A DNA stretch of 64,000 nucleotides from Glacieibacterium frigidum (GTDB lineage: Bacteria; Pseudomonadota; Alphaproteobacteria; Sphingomonadales; Sphingomonadaceae): contig NZ_VJWA01000002.1 of NCBI RefSeq assembly GCF_007097155.1, positions 868,001 to 932,000 of the forward strand, in the 5' to 3' direction. The translations under genes and the position numbers were made by a program. Shown in pieces: positions 7,748 through 14,296 of the stretch. Numbering within the stretch: position 1 is the first letter of the stretch; each line of letters starts with the position of its first letter. The notes under the pieces are model-generated. The model saw only the letters and a program-made list of their open reading frames with translations, was not told where the DNA came from and searched no databases.

Positions 7748-9436
7748 TTGAGCAGCGTCTTTTCATCCGAAGCCGCCGCGCCGCCGCGCGCCGGTTGCCG
7801 CATCACGCCGCTGATCGAGGCGGCGGACATGTATCCCGAGCTCGAGCGCCAGGTGCTGGCTGCGACTGCCGAGGTCTGGCTGGCCTTCCGCATCTTCGAC
7901 CCCGACACCAAGACCCGCTCTGCCGAGGCAACGGCGCTGGGGCTCGCCGACTGGACCGCGCTGCTGCGCCACGTCATCCTGGCCGGGGTCAATGTCCGGC
8001 TGCTGCTGACCGATTTCGAGCCGATCATGGCGGACGAGCTGCATTCGGGGTCGTGGGAAACCTTCCGGACGCTGCGCACGATGGGTGCCGCACTGCCGGC
8101 CGAGGCGCAGGAGCGGCTGCAGATCGTCGTCATCCAGCACGAGGGCGAGCTGGGCTTCGGCACGCGCCAGCTGGTGCGGATCGCAGTCGGCTTTCACCTG
8201 CGCGCGATGTTCCGCAAGCTTGCCGACAAGGGCAAGGACATCGGCGAATACATGAGCGTGCGGCCCGGCCTGTGGCGGCACCACCGGCTCGACGCTCAGG
8301 GGCGACCCGTGCACCGCCTGGGTCCCGCGGCGCGCCTGTGGCCGGCGACCTATCACCAGAAGTTCGCGGTCATCGACTGCCGCGTCGCGATCATCGGCGG
8401 GCTCGACGTCGACGAGCGCCGCTATGACGACCGCCGTCACCGCCAGCGCGCCGACCGCACCTGGCACGACCTCAGCGTCCGCCTCGAGGGCCCCGCCGTC
8501 GCCGATGCCGCGGTGCATTTCCAGGACTGCTGGAACCGCGAGCTGCCGCGCTTCCGCGCCATCGCCGAGCATTGGACGAGCGGCACCGACCGCGCGCTGG
8601 CGCTCGATCCGCTGGTCGAGATCACCCGCGCCCCCGTGCCACCGCCGCCCGTCGGCGAGGCGACGGTGCAGACCGTGCGGACCGTGTCGCGCCGCAGCCG
8701 CCGGTTGTTCGCGGTCGGTCCGCGCCCCGACGTCATGGAGATCGCCGAGGCGCACCGCCGCCTGATCGGTGCTGCCGAGCGGCTGCTGTATATCGAGGCG
8801 CAGTTCCTGCGTTACCGCCAGGCCGCGAAGTGGATCGTCGCGCGGGCGCGCGCCTGCCCGGCGCTGCAGGTCGTTATCGTCATGCCCAACGCGCCCGAGG
8901 AGGTTGCCTATGACGGCGACCGGCGCTCGCCGCACCGCCACGGCGAATGGCTGCAGGCAAAGGCGATCGGTCTGCTGCGCCGCGAGCTGGGCGACCGGAT
9001 CGGGGTTTTCGCGCTCGCCAAGCCGGCGCGGGCGTCGGAGGCGGAGAAGGATTTTGCCGCCGACCGCGGTACCGCGTTCGGCGCGGGCACGGTCTATGTC
9101 CATGCCAAGCTGCTGATCGTCGACGACCGTTATGCGCTGGTCTCGTCGGCGAACATCAATGGGCGCAGCCTGCGCTGGGACACCGAATTCGGACTGGTGT
9201 GGGATGACGCCGAGGGCGTCGCGGCGTTTCGCCGCCGGTCATGGTCGCAGCTGCTCGCCAGCGAGGCGTCGGGCAATGTCGATCTAGCGGACGGACTGGC
9301 GACGTGGCGGAAGATTGCCACGGACAATGTGATTAAGACGCCCGAGGCTCGGCAGGGCTTCGCGGTGCCGCTGCAGGTCAGGCGCGCGCGGCGTTTTGCG
9401 CGGCCTTCGTGGTTCGTCCCCGACGATCTGGTTTGA
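7748..9436 (+). CDS. Phospholipase D family protein (two HKD motifs)
   Basis: Phospholipase D superfamily enzyme, a phosphodiesterase or phosphatidyltransferase. Two HKD signatures are visible: YHQKFAVIDCRVAIIGGLD near residue 200 and VHAKLLIVDDRYALVSSAN near residue 455. Each carries the H-x-K-x4-D residues, so both half-sites look intact. 562 aa, no signal peptide and no membrane helix, so probably cytosolic or peripheral. The likely start is TTG at 7748, one base after the tatC stop. Substrate unknown; alternatives are a cardiolipin-synthase-like or nuclease activity. Confidence 0.88.
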   Translation: MSSVFSSEAAAPPRAGCRITPLIEAADMYPELERQVLAATAEVWLAFRIFDPDTKTRSAEATALGLADWTALLRHVILAGVNVRLLLTDFEPIMADELHSGSWETFRTLRTMGAALPAEAQERLQIVVIQHEGELGFGTRQLVRIAVGFHLRAMFRKLADKGKDIGEYMSVRPGLWRHHRLDAQGRPVHRLGPAARLWPATYHQKFAVIDCRVAIIGGLDVDERRYDDRRHRQRADRTWHDLSVRLEGPAVADAAVHFQDCWNRELPRFRAIAEHWTSGTDRALALDPLVEITRAPVPPPPVGEATVQTVRTVSRRSRRLFAVGPRPDVMEIAEAHRRLIGAAERLLYIEAQFLRYRQAAKWIVARARACPALQVVIVMPNAPEEVAYDGDRRSPHRHGEWLQAKAIGLLRRELGDRIGVFALAKPARASEAEKDFAADRGTAFGAGTVYVHAKLLIVDDRYALVSSANINGRSLRWDTEFGLVWDDAEGVAAFRRRSWSQLLASEASGNVDLADGLATWRKIATDNVIKTPEARQGFAVPLQVRRARRFARPSWFVPDDLV

Positions 9437-9455
9437 TCGCCGGGGATCCGAAACC

Positions 9456-9593
9456 CTAGTTCTTGACGTCGTTTGCCGTCTTCGAGACGGCCTTGCCGGC
9501 CGAGCTGACGTCCTTGCCGGCGCCTTCGACGGTGTTGCATGCCGAGATGCCGAGGCTGGCAATGGCGGCGACGGCGATCAGAACGATCTTCAT
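9456..9593 (-). CDS. Entericidin A/B family small lipoprotein
   Basis: A 45-residue lipoprotein: hydrophobic leader MKIVLIAVAAIASLGI, lipobox SAC at residues 17-19, then the repeat-like mature part NTVEGAGKDVSSAGKAVSKT that marks the entericidin (EcnA/B-like) family. In enterobacteria these are envelope lipoproteins linked to stress or programmed lysis; in alphaproteobacteria they are abundant small stress-induced membrane proteins of unclear function. AGGAGA precedes the ATG. The gene lies beside the general stress locus, and its upstream region holds a GGAAC-containing palindrome, which fits stress control but does not prove it. Confidence 0.85.
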   Translation of the reverse strand: MKIVLIAVAAIASLGISACNTVEGAGKDVSSAGKAVSKTANDVKN

Positions 9594-9630
9594 GGGTCGG
9601 TCTCCTAATGTGTCATGATGACGACGCAAC

Positions 9631-9668
9631 AAAGCGCGCGCCGGGAACATGTTCCACCGGCGCGCTTT
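9631..9668. repeat. GC-rich inverted repeat with palindromic GGAACATGTTCC core
   Basis: Left arm 9631-9644 (AAAGCGCGCGCCGG) and right arm 9657-9668 (CCGGCGCGCTTT) are complementary apart from one extra dinucleotide. The core 9644-9655, GGAACATGTTCC, is itself a perfect palindrome. It sits in the 329-bp divergent region between the entericidin gene and the PNPOx-like gene. It could be an operator or a transcript hairpin. The rest of that intergenic stretch is G-run-rich (9677-9770) and holds no gene I can support. Confidence 0.6.
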
Positions 9669-9865
9669 GGTCGTGTGATCCGGGGGGGTGGTCCAAGTGG
9701 GGCCCGACGACTTTCGGGGGGGGTGAAGTCGCCGGGCCCTTTGGGAGGATGGCGGGAGCGGGGGGGCAAATACCGCCATCCGAGGTTCATAACCATGCTC
9801 GCAGCGTACGGTTCCCGAAGCTGAACAAATTTATTTTTACGCGACCGGAACAAGCTTTCGGACGT

Positions 9866-9891
9866 GGAACCGGGCGTAACGATCGCGCGTC
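9866..9891 (+). promoter_or_regulatory. EcfG-type promoter candidate for the PNPOx-like gene
   Basis: GGAAC at 9866-9870, 17 bp, then CGTC at 9888-9891, about 31 bp before the ATG at 9923. The general stress sigma factor EcfG of alphaproteobacteria recognises GGAAC-N16/17-CGTT, so one of nine positions differs. Prediction only; supported by the stress-type product and the nearby ecfG. Confidence 0.5.
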
Positions 9892-9922
9892 TGTCGCGGG
9901 TCACGAGGACCATTGGAGAGAC

Positions 9923-10396
9923 ATGATGACGACCGATCTGGATAGAGTGTGGGACGCGATCGAGGACCTGCGCACCGGCATGCTGACCACCGAAGGCCCG
10001 AACGGCCTGGAGAGCCGCCCGATGAGCGCCAGCGTCGAGCGCGAGACCAAGAGCCTGTGGTTCATCACGCGCATCGATTCGGCGAAGACCGACGAGATCG
10101 CCGACGACGCGCACGTCAACGTCGCCTTCGCGGGCCAGAGCAAGTGGGTCTCGCTGACTGGCACGGCGCGCGTCATACGTGATGCCGCCAAGGCAAAGGA
10201 GCTGTGGTCGCCGTTCGCCGAAGCCTGGATGCCCGAGGGTCCCGAGGCGCCGACGACCGCGCTGATCCACGTGACAGCGACGCACGCGACGCTGTGGGAC
10301 GAGCCCGGCAAGCTTGCGCAGCTGGTCAATGTCGCGGTCGCCAACGTCACTCAGAAGCCGCCGACGTCGGGCGACGAGGTCCGCGTTACGATGTAG
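9923..10396 (+). CDS. Pyridoxamine 5'-phosphate oxidase-fold general stress protein
   Basis: Member of the PNPOx-like split-barrel flavin-binding group often annotated as general stress protein 26. The visible family pattern includes MLTTEGPNGLESRPMSA and LWFITRIDSAKTDEI, then VNVAFAGQSKWVSLTGTARV, which form the FMN-binding barrel. 157 aa. Two adjacent ATGs (9923, 9926) follow GGAGAG. A likely EcfG promoter lies just upstream, and the general stress regulatory genes follow immediately, so it is probably part of that regulon. Substrate unknown. Confidence 0.85.
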   Translation: MMTTDLDRVWDAIEDLRTGMLTTEGPNGLESRPMSASVERETKSLWFITRIDSAKTDEIADDAHVNVAFAGQSKWVSLTGTARVIRDAAKAKELWSPFAEAWMPEGPEAPTTALIHVTATHATLWDEPGKLAQLVNVAVANVTQKPPTSGDEVRVTM

Positions 10397-10417
10397 GTCT
10401 ACGACGCTTGCCGTTGG

Positions 10418-11485
10418 TTACGCTGCCTGAGTGACCAGCGGAAAGCTGATCGAATAGCGGCCCGCGGCGGCATCGTGCCGCAGCGGGCTGCGCAGCTGGC
10501 GGGCCATGCCGTGGACGATGCGGCTGGCCGGGTCGCCGCTGTTCAGCGCCAGAATATCGATCCCGACGAACGCCGGTGCGGCGACGCCGAGTACGCCGCC
10601 GGTACCCTCCATCCCGATGTCGATCGTCACCGCCAGCGGGGCCGGCGTCGTCAGCCGTGCGGCGCAGCTGACGAGCTCGGTAATCACGAAGGCGATCGGC
10701 ACTGCGGTATCCTGTCCGACGTAAAGTGACGCGATCTCGCAGTGGATGCGCAAGGGCAGATGCTCGGTCGACGCGACGCTCTGTTCGAGCCCGGCGCAGA
10801 TGTCGGTCGCCATGGCGCGCAGGTCGACACCCTCCGCCCCGCCCGGCACGGCGGATTCGTACATCCAGCGATGCACCACCGCGAGTGCCGCGACACGCGC
10901 CTGGATGATCGCATAGGCGTGCGCGACATCGTCGCTCTTCGCCTCGCGCGCCTGCAGCGACAACAGGCTGGAGACGATCTGCAGGTTGTTCTTCACGCGG
11001 TGGTGGACCTCGCGCGTCAGGCGCTGCTGCTCGGTGATCGCCGCCTCGGTCTCGACGGCATAGTCGGCAATGCGTTCGGCCATGCCGTCGAAGGCATCGG
11101 CCAGTGCCTCGACCTCCAGGCTGAAGAAGCGCTGGCTACCCAGCCGGACACTGGCATCGCCCGCGGTATAGCGATCGACGGCGCGGCGCATGCGGGTCAG
11201 TGGCCGGACGATCAGCCGCGAGGCGATGACCCAGCCGATCGCCAGCGCCGCGATCCACATCAGCAGCGGCAACGTGATGCCGAGCAGTTGCACCAGCGTC
11301 ATGCCGATGTCGTCCGACCTGCCGAGCGCGGCGCCGGCAGCGCGATAGTTGCGGACCGCGACGAGCACCGCGACGATGCCGAGCGGCAGCAGGGTCAGGG
11401 TGAGGGCGGCGATGACCTTTGCAGCAAGCGGCCAGTTGCGGACGCGCAATCGCGCTAACCGCCTTTCGCCAGCCTCATCATCCAC
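10418..11485 (-). CDS. phyP: PhyP-like HAMP-HisKA_2 sensor with degenerate ATPase domain
   Basis: Membrane sensor of the HisKA_2 family. Two membrane helices (about residues 21-44 and 64-88) enclose only about 20 periplasmic residues. A HAMP linker follows to about residue 140, then the dimerisation/phosphotransfer helix TREVHHRVKNNLQIVSSL with His 161/162. The catalytic domain is unusual: the N-box reads ITELVSCAARL, lacking the Asn normally found in ELVTNA, and no DxGxG G1 box is visible. In sphingomonads PhyP, an atypical kinase-like protein next to phyR, acts as a negative regulator, presumably a PhyR phosphatase; location and degeneracy fit that. The start is taken as GTG 11485 with AGGA upstream, 10 bp after the nepR stop, so the two are cotranscribed. 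Confidence 0.75.
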   Translation of the reverse strand: MDDEAGERRLARLRVRNWPLAAKVIAALTLTLLPLGIVAVLVAVRNYRAAGAALGRSDDIGMTLVQLLGITLPLLMWIAALAIGWVIASRLIVRPLTRMRRAVDRYTAGDASVRLGSQRFFSLEVEALADAFDGMAERIADYAVETEAAITEQQRLTREVHHRVKNNLQIVSSLLSLQAREAKSDDVAHAYAIIQARVAALAVVHRWMYESAVPGGAEGVDLRAMATDICAGLEQSVASTEHLPLRIHCEIASLYVGQDTAVPIAFVITELVSCAARLTTPAPLAVTIDIGMEGTGGVLGVAAPAFVGIDILALNSGDPASRIVHGMARQLRSPLRHDAAAGRYSISFPLVTQAA

Positions 11486-11495
11486 CAGTATTTTC

Positions 11496-11723
11496 CTAAC
11501 GCAGCCGCCGCAACAATTCCTCGAACGCCTGAGGCAGGGGTTCGGCAGCGGCGTCGTCGAATGCATCGCGCAAGGTCTGGCCGAGCCGGTCGAGCGCCGG
11601 CGGCCGGGAGGGTTCCGGCGGTGGTGCTGGAGGGTTCGAGTTCGCCACGCGCATTCCCATACTGCCGCGACCCCCGGGTTCGACGGTTGCGTTCGCCCGA
11701 CTGTCGGAATAGGCAACGCTCAT
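11496..11723 (-). CDS. nepR: NepR-type anti-sigma factor
   Basis: Small anti-sigma factor predicted to hold EcfG and to be released by phosphorylated PhyR. The C-terminal half carries the family signature: LGQTLRDAFDDAAAEPLPQA followed by FEELLRRLR. NepR proteins share LR-x2-[YF], then E-P-[VL]-P, then LL-x2-L. The N-terminal half is Pro/Gly-rich and variable, as usual. ATG 11723 gives 75 aa but lacks a clear Shine-Dalgarno; ATG 11660 (54 aa) is an alternative. Upstream of the PhyP-like gene in one minus-strand unit and divergent from phyR. A second NepR-like segment lies inside the EcfG gene at 12852. Confidence 0.8.
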   Translation of the reverse strand: MSVAYSDSRANATVEPGGRGSMGMRVANSNPPAPPPEPSRPPALDRLGQTLRDAFDDAAAEPLPQAFEELLRRLR

Positions 11724-11748
11724 GCGCTTAGGCGGATTGTTGCAACCG

Positions 11749-11775
11749 GGAAACAAAAAACACTGCGCTCACGTT
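11749..11775 (+). promoter_or_regulatory. EcfG-like promoter candidate upstream of phyR
   Basis: GGAAAC at 11749-11754, 17 bp, CGTT at 11772-11775, some 64 bp before the phyR start. The -10 element matches the EcfG consensus; the -35 differs from GGAAC by one base. It is in the shared nepR/phyR region. Autoregulation of phyR by EcfG is common in alphaproteobacteria, which makes this plausible. Confidence 0.4.
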
Positions 11776-11838
11776 AAGAACGGGCGGCACACTCGGCACT
11801 ATCCTGCCTCGCCCCCGCGACCCTGAGGACCCTCACGA

Positions 11839-12636
11839 ATGTCACTTGCTTCCGATATCGCGCCGCATCTCCCCTACCTCCGCCGCTATGCGCGTGCGCT
11901 GACGGGCAGCCAGACGAACGGCGACTCGTTCGTCCGTGCCGCCCTCGAGGCGATCGTCGCGGCCCCCGCCGACTTCCCGCGCGACGTTGATGCGCGGCTG
12001 GGCCTGTACAAGGTGTTCCACGCGATATGGAGCAGCGCCAACGTCGACATCGCGCCCGAATCGGACGGCGCCGCGCACGACATGGAGCGCGTCGCGCAGG
12101 ACCGGCTGGCGGCGATCACCCCGCTGTCGCGCCAGGCGCTGCTGCTGACCGCGATGGAGGGCTTCACCAACGAGGACGCCGGTTACCTGATCGACGCGAC
12201 GCCGACCGACGTCGCCAGCCTGGTCGCCGAGGCCCTCGCCGAGATCGACCGCCAGACCGCGACGCGTGTGCTGATCATCGAGGACGAGCCGATCATCGCG
12301 ATGGACATCGAATCGATCGTCCGCGACCTGGGGCACGAGATCACCGGCATCGCGGTGACCCGCGACGAGGCTCGCGCGCTGGCGCAGTCGGACCGGCCGG
12401 GCCTGGTGCTCGCCGACATCCAGCTGGCCGACGGCAGCTCGGGCATCGACGCGGTCCAGGATATCCTGGGCGAATTCTCGGTGCCGGTGATCTTCATCAC
12501 CGCCTTCCCTGAGCGGCTGCTGACCGGATCGCGCCCCGAGCCGACCTTCCTGATCACCAAGCCGTTCCAGCGCTCGACGGTCAAGGCGGCGATCGCGCAG
12601 GCGCTGTTCTTCAATTCGACCGCGAGCTTCGGCTGA
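11839..12636 (+). CDS. phyR: General stress response regulator PhyR (sigma-like plus receiver domain)
   Basis: Partner-switch regulator: after phosphorylation its sigma-like domain binds NepR and frees EcfG. Residues 1-135 form a pseudo-ECF sigma domain (PHLPYLRRYARALTGSQ, then SRQALLLTAMEGF). Residues 143-262 form a receiver domain with acidic pocket IIEDEP, phosphoacceptor Asp193 in LADIQL, the PhyR-type motif FITAFPERLLTG and Lys in ITKPF. 265 aa, normal. ATG 11839 follows GAGGA. It is divergent from nepR-phyP and upstream of the small membrane gene and ecfG. Confidence 0.96.
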   Translation: MSLASDIAPHLPYLRRYARALTGSQTNGDSFVRAALEAIVAAPADFPRDVDARLGLYKVFHAIWSSANVDIAPESDGAAHDMERVAQDRLAAITPLSRQALLLTAMEGFTNEDAGYLIDATPTDVASLVAEALAEIDRQTATRVLIIEDEPIIAMDIESIVRDLGHEITGIAVTRDEARALAQSDRPGLVLADIQLADGSSGIDAVQDILGEFSVPVIFITAFPERLLTGSRPEPTFLITKPFQRSTVKAAIAQALFFNSTASFG

Positions 12637-12643
12637 GGTTCAC

Positions 12644-12668
12644 GGAACGTGCGGGCCGCGTGTCCGTT
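12644..12668 (+). promoter_or_regulatory. EcfG-type promoter of the small-ORF/ecfG operon
   Basis: GGAAC at 12644-12648, 16 bp, CGTT at 12665-12668: an exact match to the GGAAC-N16/17-CGTT pattern of alphaproteobacterial EcfG. It begins 8 bp after the phyR stop and ends 30 bp before the GTG of the small membrane gene. This implies positive autoregulation of the sigma-factor operon separately from phyR. Confidence 0.65.
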
Positions 12669-12698
12669 ACGGTAGTACAATAGTGTGAGGTAGTGCGC

Positions 12699-12848
12699 GT
12701 GGCCGAAGAACCCCCGATCGTCGAGACGACCACCGAGGCACGCGCCGGATCGCGCGTCGGGCCGAACTATATCGTCATGGGCGTGTCGCTCGTGCTCGTC
12801 ATCATCGCGTTCGTCGCCATCTACGTTTATTACGGCAGCGGGGGCTAG
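12699..12848 (+). CDS. Small single-pass membrane protein in the stress operon
   Basis: A 49-residue protein starting with GTG 12699, preceded by GAGG at 8-nt spacing. It has an acidic, Thr/Glu-rich N-terminus and one membrane helix (YIVMGVSLVLVIIAFVAIYV) near residues 24-43, ending in YYGSGG. I do not recognise a family. Its stop is 3 bp before the ecfG ATG, and the ecfG ribosome site (GGGGG) lies inside this gene, so it is cotranscribed with ecfG downstream of an EcfG-type promoter. A role in the stress response is inferred only from position. Confidence 0.65.
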   Translation: MAEEPPIVETTTEARAGSRVGPNYIVMGVSLVLVIIAFVAIYVYYGSGG

Positions 12849-12851
12849 GTC

Positions 12852-13631
12852 ATGGCCAGGCCCGTCCGCGCCCCGCGCGTCGATCACACGCCAGACCCGA
12901 ACGCGGTCCCCGTGCTGCCCGCGGCGAAGGATCTGGGCGCGTTCCTGCGCGTCGCGTTCGCCGAATCGAGCGAGCAGTCGCTGCCCGACGTGTTCGTTCA
13001 GCTGCTCGCCCGGCTCGGCGAGGACGAAGTCGCGCCGCCGCCGCGCCCCGAGGCGCTGTCGGACAAGGATTTCAAGGACCAGCTGGCGCTCGTCATCCCC
13101 CATCTGCGCGCCTTCGGCCGTTCGCTGTCGGGCAGCCGCGACCTCGCCGACGACCTGGTGCAGGAGACTCTGCTCAAGGCGTGGGCGGCACGCGCGCGCT
13201 TCCAGGCGGGCACGAACATGCGTGCCTGGACCTTCATCATCCTGCGCAACCTGTTCCTCAGCCAGATGCGCCGCTCGCGCTTCAAGGGCGAGTGGGACGA
13301 TTTCACCGCCGACAAGCTGCTCGCCATGCCGGCCGGGCAGGACCGGCAGATCGACCTCGCCGACCTGCAGCGCGGCCTGATGCAGCTGCCGCAGGCGCAG
13401 CGCGAGGCGCTGATCCTCGTCGGTGCCGGCGGCTTCGCCTATGAAGAGGCGGCGTCGATCTGCGACTGCGCGGTCGGCACGATCAAGAGCCGCGTCGCGC
13501 GTGGCCGCGCGGCGCTGGAGGTCATCCTCAACGAAGGCCTGCTGCCGTCGCGGCGCAGCGACGCCCCGACCGGCGGCGTCTCGGCGCTGAACCAGATCAT
13601 GGGACAGGTCGACACACTCGCGCGGGGGTAG
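12852..13631 (+). CDS. ecfG: EcfG general stress sigma factor with N-terminal NepR-like segment
   Basis: The C-terminal part (residues 69-259) is an ECF sigma factor of the EcfG group: region 2 (HLRAFGRSLSGSRDLADDLV, LLKAWAARARFQ, NMRAWTFIILRN) and region 4 (LMQLPQAQREALILVGAGGF, VGTIKSRVARGRAALE). Uniquely, residues 28-58 read LGAFLRVAFAESSEQSLPDV then FVQLLARL, closely matching the NepR signature and the separate nepR here (LGQTLRDAF..EPLPQAFEELLRRL). A short Pro-rich linker (APPPRPEA) joins it to the sigma domain, which begins LSDKDFK with CTG where a free sigma factor could have had ATG. The frame is open throughout from ATG 12852. So this is an apparent anti-sigma/sigma fusion. Whether the segment binds intramolecularly, is processed, or is bypassed by internal initiation cannot be seen. 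Confidence 0.88.
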   Translation: MARPVRAPRVDHTPDPNAVPVLPAAKDLGAFLRVAFAESSEQSLPDVFVQLLARLGEDEVAPPPRPEALSDKDFKDQLALVIPHLRAFGRSLSGSRDLADDLVQETLLKAWAARARFQAGTNMRAWTFIILRNLFLSQMRRSRFKGEWDDFTADKLLAMPAGQDRQIDLADLQRGLMQLPQAQREALILVGAGGFAYEEAASICDCAVGTIKSRVARGRAALEVILNEGLLPSRRSDAPTGGVSALNQIMGQVDTLARG

Positions 13632-13656
13632 GGAACGCCGGTGTAACGGGCGTGTT
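13632..13656 (+). promoter_or_regulatory. EcfG-type promoter candidate for dps
   Basis: GGAAC at 13632-13636, 16 bp, TGTT at 13653-13656, directly after the ecfG stop and 38 bp before the dps ATG. One mismatch from the EcfG pattern GGAAC-N16/17-CGTT. dps-like genes are typical general stress outputs, which supports the call. Confidence 0.55.
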
Positions 13657-13694
13657 GGAGCGTGGCGTATCAGTTTCCATTCAGGAGAGACCTC

Positions 13695-14216
13695 ATGGCC
13701 AGCCCCCCGCAGACTGCAGAAATCCAGGGCAAGGGTGCCCGCGACGACGAGAAGATCGACATCAGCATCTCGACCGACCAGCGCGGTGCGGTTGCCGAGG
13801 CGCTCAAGGTCGCGCTTGCCGACAGCTATGCGCTGTATTTCAAGACGCTCGGCGTCCACTGGAACGTCACCGGCGCCGGCTTCTACGGCATCCACAAGCT
13901 GACCGACGCGCAGTATAACGAGCTGCACCAGGCCGCCGACGCGATCGCCGAGCGCATCCGCGCGCTGGGCCATGTTGCCCCCGCCAGCTTCGCCGAGTTC
14001 CGCGAGCTGAGCTGCGTCGATGTCGACACGCCGCACAAGACGACGCCCGAGATGCTCAAGGAACTGGTCGCCGACAACGAGGCGGTCGCTAAGCGCATGC
14101 TCGATGCGTCGGACGTCGCCGAGGACAATGATGACAAGTTCACCGAGGACATGCTGATCGCGCGGATCGGCGTCCACGAGGAGAATGCGTGGATGCTGCG
14201 GGCGACGATAGCCTGA
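13695..14216 (+). CDS. dps: Dps-family DNA-binding ferritin
   Basis: Dps miniferritin: a dodecamer that oxidises and stores iron and protects DNA during stress. The ferroxidase-site signature is visible: GVHWNVTGAGFYGIHKL with His residues, then the Asp/Glu region TDAQYNELHQAADAIAERI. 173 aa from ATG 13695, which has AGGAGAG upstream; an in-frame upstream ATG at 13662 would place the ribosome site inside the gene. The N-terminal tail is polar and charged. An EcfG-type promoter precedes it, so it is likely a direct output of the adjacent stress regulon. Confidence 0.93.
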   Translation: MASPPQTAEIQGKGARDDEKIDISISTDQRGAVAEALKVALADSYALYFKTLGVHWNVTGAGFYGIHKLTDAQYNELHQAADAIAERIRALGHVAPASFAEFRELSCVDVDTPHKTTPEMLKELVADNEAVAKRMLDASDVAEDNDDKFTEDMLIARIGVHEENAWMLRATIA

Positions 14217-14223
14217 GCTTTCT

Positions 14224-14255
14224 CCCGTCATCCCGGCGCAAGTCGGGATGACGGG
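14224..14255. repeat. REP-like hairpin, terminator candidate after dps
   Basis: CCCGTCATCCCG (14224-14235) and CGGGATGACGGG (14244-14255) are perfect inverted repeats around an 8-nt loop. It lies 8 bp after the dps stop. The GTCATCCC/GGGATGAC core recurs in the larger inverted repeat at 30971-31077, suggesting a dispersed palindromic element. No T-run follows, so termination is uncertain. Confidence 0.65.
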
Positions 14256-14296
14256 GCCTACGTGACGCGCCCGTCGCTCGGTGCCACAACACGCGC

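Noticed and set aside
9847-9870. Second EcfG -35 element (GGAAC at 9847) before the PNPOx-like gene
   Set aside because: No CGTT-like -10 at 16-17 bp; the site at 9866 fits better.
12183-14231. Very long open frame (682 codons) on the minus strand across phyR, ecfG and dps
   Set aside because: It is an antisense shadow of three well-supported plus-strand genes; its translation is Arg/Asp/Gly-rich without motifs, as is usual in GC-rich DNA.
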